NCBI GenBank assembly: GCA_021202925.1
Contig: JAJQCD010000038.1
Location: 61,870 to 125,869, forward strand
Length of the DNA: 64,000 nucleotides
Reading direction: 5' to 3'
Source: Clostridiales bacterium
GTDB taxonomy: Bacteria; Bacillota; Clostridia; Lachnospirales; Lachnospiraceae
In this document: in pieces, positions 62,640-64,000 of the stretch
Layout of the letters: each line of letters starts with the position of its first letter
Numbering within the stretch: position 1 is the stretch's first letter
Notes under the pieces: model-generated
The model's database searches: none
The model's input: only the letters and a program-made list of their open reading frames with translations
What the model was told of the DNA's origin: nothing
Translations under genes and position numbers: made by a program

Positions 62640-63626
62640 TTACATATTCAATTCGGTTCTCGCCTTTTCGATGATCGCGTTCATGTCTTCCTTGGAATCA
62701 GAAGGCACCTTGCGGACATCGAAGCCGATGCCAAGTTCCTTCAGACGATCAAAGGTCTTCACATCGTCCGGTCCCAGAGACAGAACCTTGTTCACGGCTA
62801 CCTTGCCGACCGAATGCGCCATGGAACCAACGTTCAGTTCCTTGACCTCCACGCCGCCCTCGATCGCGCGGAGCGCATCCTGCGGGGTCTCAAACAGAAG
62901 CAGCGCTTTCGTATTGCCAAAGCGCGGATCCTTTGCAACCTTGATCATCTTGTCAATCGGAATGACATTCGCCTTCACACCAGGCGGAGCTGCTTCCGTG
63001 ATCAGCTTCTTTCGCAGGTCATCGTGCGCCACACCGTCTGATACGACGATGATGCGGGTCGGCTGTACGGTCTTCGACCATGCAGTCGCAACCTGACCGT
63101 GAAGCAGACGGGAATCGATACGCGCCAGAACATACTTAATCTTGCCGTCTCCGACCACGGTTCCCTCCGGCAATCTGCCCGTCGGTCCACCCGCTGCGGC
63201 CGCCTTCGGCTCCTCTTTCTTCGGCTCCAGCGACTCCGGATTCACCTTCACGCCGTCTCTGCCGGGCTGAAGAATCGCTGCTGCCACCTCATGCGCGGTC
63301 TCCATCCCCATCCGGTCCGCGTAAGCTTCGATCAGCATTGGCAGGTTCAGGCCGGTGACAATCGCCCACTTATCCTCGTGTCCGGCAATCAGTGCACTTG
63401 CCTGGTTAAACGGAGTGCCGCCCCAGAGATCGACCAGGAACAGAACATTGTCCGGATCTTCGAAAGACGCGATCACATCTTCCATCTGCTTTCTGATATC
63501 TGCCGGACCCATGCTGGGCTGCAGACAACAGGCTGCAAGGTTGGGCTGTTCCCCGAAGACCATCGAACCAGACTGCATAATGCCCTTCGCGAATTCGCCA
63601 TGGCTAGCCAGAATAATTCCAACCAT
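62640..63626 (-). CDS. manL: PTS mannose/fructose/sorbose family IIAB component
   Basis: Cytoplasmic phosphoryl carrier. The 328-residue protein has a IIA domain at 1-130 (MVGIILASHGEFAKG, phospho-His at 9; LFLVDLWGGTPFNQAS). A proline/lysine/alanine-rich linker (PKKEEPKAAAAGG) joins the IIB domain, with phospho-His at 176 in RIDSRLLHGQVATAW, then VSDGVAHDDLRKKLITEAAPP and VNVGSMAHS-type region. GGAATTAC-like and GAAGGGGAATT spacing precede the ATG. It is first in the manLMN-DUF956 operon. Confidence 0.95.
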   Translation of the reverse strand: MVGIILASHGEFAKGIMQSGSMVFGEQPNLAACCLQPSMGPADIRKQMEDVIASFEDPDNVLFLVDLWGGTPFNQASALIAGHEDKWAIVTGLNLPMLIEAYADRMGMETAHEVAAAILQPGRDGVKVNPESLEPKKEEPKAAAAGGPTGRLPEGTVVGDGKIKYVLARIDSRLLHGQVATAWSKTVQPTRIIVVSDGVAHDDLRKKLITEAAPPGVKANVIPIDKMIKVAKDPRFGNTKALLLFETPQDALRAIEGGVEVKELNVGSMAHSVGKVAVNKVLSLGPDDVKTFDRLKELGIGFDVRKVPSDSKEDMNAIIEKARTELNM

Positions 63627-63890
63627 TTGTAATTCCCCTTCCTTTATAGAATAGTCGCAGCCGCCATGTCACACACCACGGCCACGCCAGATATTATCTA
63701 TTTTACAATATTATTAAAATTTTATAAAGCTTTTTTTCTTATATTTTTTATAAAAATTCTTCGATTTTTTACGATTTTATTCGCAATGTAAACATAAGAT
63801 AAACTGCCCTTCCCGTTATTATTGACAAAATGCATCAGAATCATACAGCTTGCAGAATCCGTCGCCGCAGTTTCTGTCATATGCTCAGAC
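63627..63890. other. Leader region of the mannose PTS operon, no gene
   Basis: AT-rich, no open frame. A clear sigma-54 promoter (TGGC...TTGC) of the LevR type was not found, nor a strong sigma-A promoter; several TATAAT-like hexamers overlap in the T-rich region 63700-63770, so no start can be chosen. Confidence 0.3.
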
Positions 63891-63927
63891 AAAAAAAGGA
63901 CACAGCCGTCTCCGGTCATGTCCTTTT
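63891..63927 (-). terminator. Terminator of the gene at the right edge
   Basis: GGACATGACCGG pairs with its complement (GGACA/TGTCC stem), followed by TTTTTTT on the minus strand, just after the stop codon at 63962. Confidence 0.7.
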
Positions 63928-63961
63928 CTCCAATCGGTTCTTCTGTTCCTGCGAGGTTGCG

Positions 63962-64000
63962 TTACTTCTTCTCTGTCTCGTCTTCCGCAGAAGCTTCCTC
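63962..64000 (-). CDS. C-terminal end of an unidentified protein (partial)
   Basis: Only the last 12 residues (EEASAEDETEKK) and a TAA are in view. The acidic, lysine-ended tail is not enough to name the protein. A terminator follows at once. Confidence 0.5.
   Translation of the reverse strand, partial: EEASAEDETEKK

Noticed and set aside
63627..63720. Sigma-54 promoter for the mannose PTS operon
   Set aside because: A TGGC element is present on the minus strand, but no TTGC at the right spacing.

Overview
The window looks like a chromosomal segment of a spore-forming, anaerobic, fairly GC-rich Clostridia member, most likely Lachnospiraceae. This is an inference from gene content: an IspH-ribosomal protein S1 fusion, an alpha/beta-type small acid-soluble spore protein, a Trp T-box leader, an ECF vitamin/amino-acid-type transporter, YesM/YesN-style two-component systems beside ABC transporters, rubrerythrin, and acetate kinase/phosphotransacetylase. 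Nearly all genes lie on the minus strand. Only the CYTH gene, rubrerythrin, pta and tmcAL are on the plus strand. No phage, integrase, transposase or CRISPR array is visible.

Layout. 1-1.7 kb: end of a tig-clpP protein-quality locus. 1.9-2.7 kb: CYTH protein and a small membrane-anchored B-repeat protein. 2.9-12.3 kb: a galactose/methyl-galactoside-type sugar importer (mglBAC) preceded by a sensory operon made of a YesN regulator, a YesM kinase and two sugar-binding proteins. 12.3-22.2 kb: a tightly overlapping cobalamin (B12) cluster, cbiD-cbiG-cbiJE-cbiTA-cobU-cobS-cobU2-cbiB-cobD, with two unusual fusions and a second CobU that lacks the guanylylation histidine; a spore-protein gene overlaps its first gene. 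22.4-25.1 kb: ispH-rpsA and cmk. 25.2-26.9 kb: D-lyxose isomerase, a cluster of palindromes, and rubrerythrin. 26.9-29.5 kb: DMT-type exporter and acyl-CoA ligase.

29.6-37.3 kb: MGMT-like protein, a second YesN/YesM pair, a ferric/sugar-phosphate-type ABC transporter and deoC. 37.5-37.8 kb: a degraded polar amino-acid ABC transporter remnant made of two gene fragments. 37.8-47.2 kb: BaiN-like flavoprotein, M28 peptidase-like lipoprotein, aspartokinase, purL, luxS and tRNA-Ala(GGC). 47.3-50.8 kb: a dedicated tryptophan ECF transporter operon under a T-box with a UGG specifier. 50.8-55.2 kb: citrate-type transporter with a hybrid sensor kinase and an OmpR-type regulator that is broken by one in-frame stop codon. 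55.4-60.3 kb: rpmF, YceD, ackA, and divergently pta and tmcAL. 60.5-63.6 kb: mannose-family PTS (manLMN plus DUF956).

Functional themes are sugar sensing and import (mgl, man PTS, lyxose isomerase, deoC), late corrin-ring and nucleotide-loop steps of anaerobic B12 synthesis, and overflow acetate metabolism. No wholly new system is evident. The points most worth following are the broken regulator, the chimeric ABC remnant, the CobU paralogue without its active histidine, the CbiT-CbiA and CbiJ-CbiE fusions, the iron-type binding protein without an apparent Tyr-Tyr pair, and the nested palindromic element before the lyxose isomerase gene. All domain and family calls were made by eye, with no database search.
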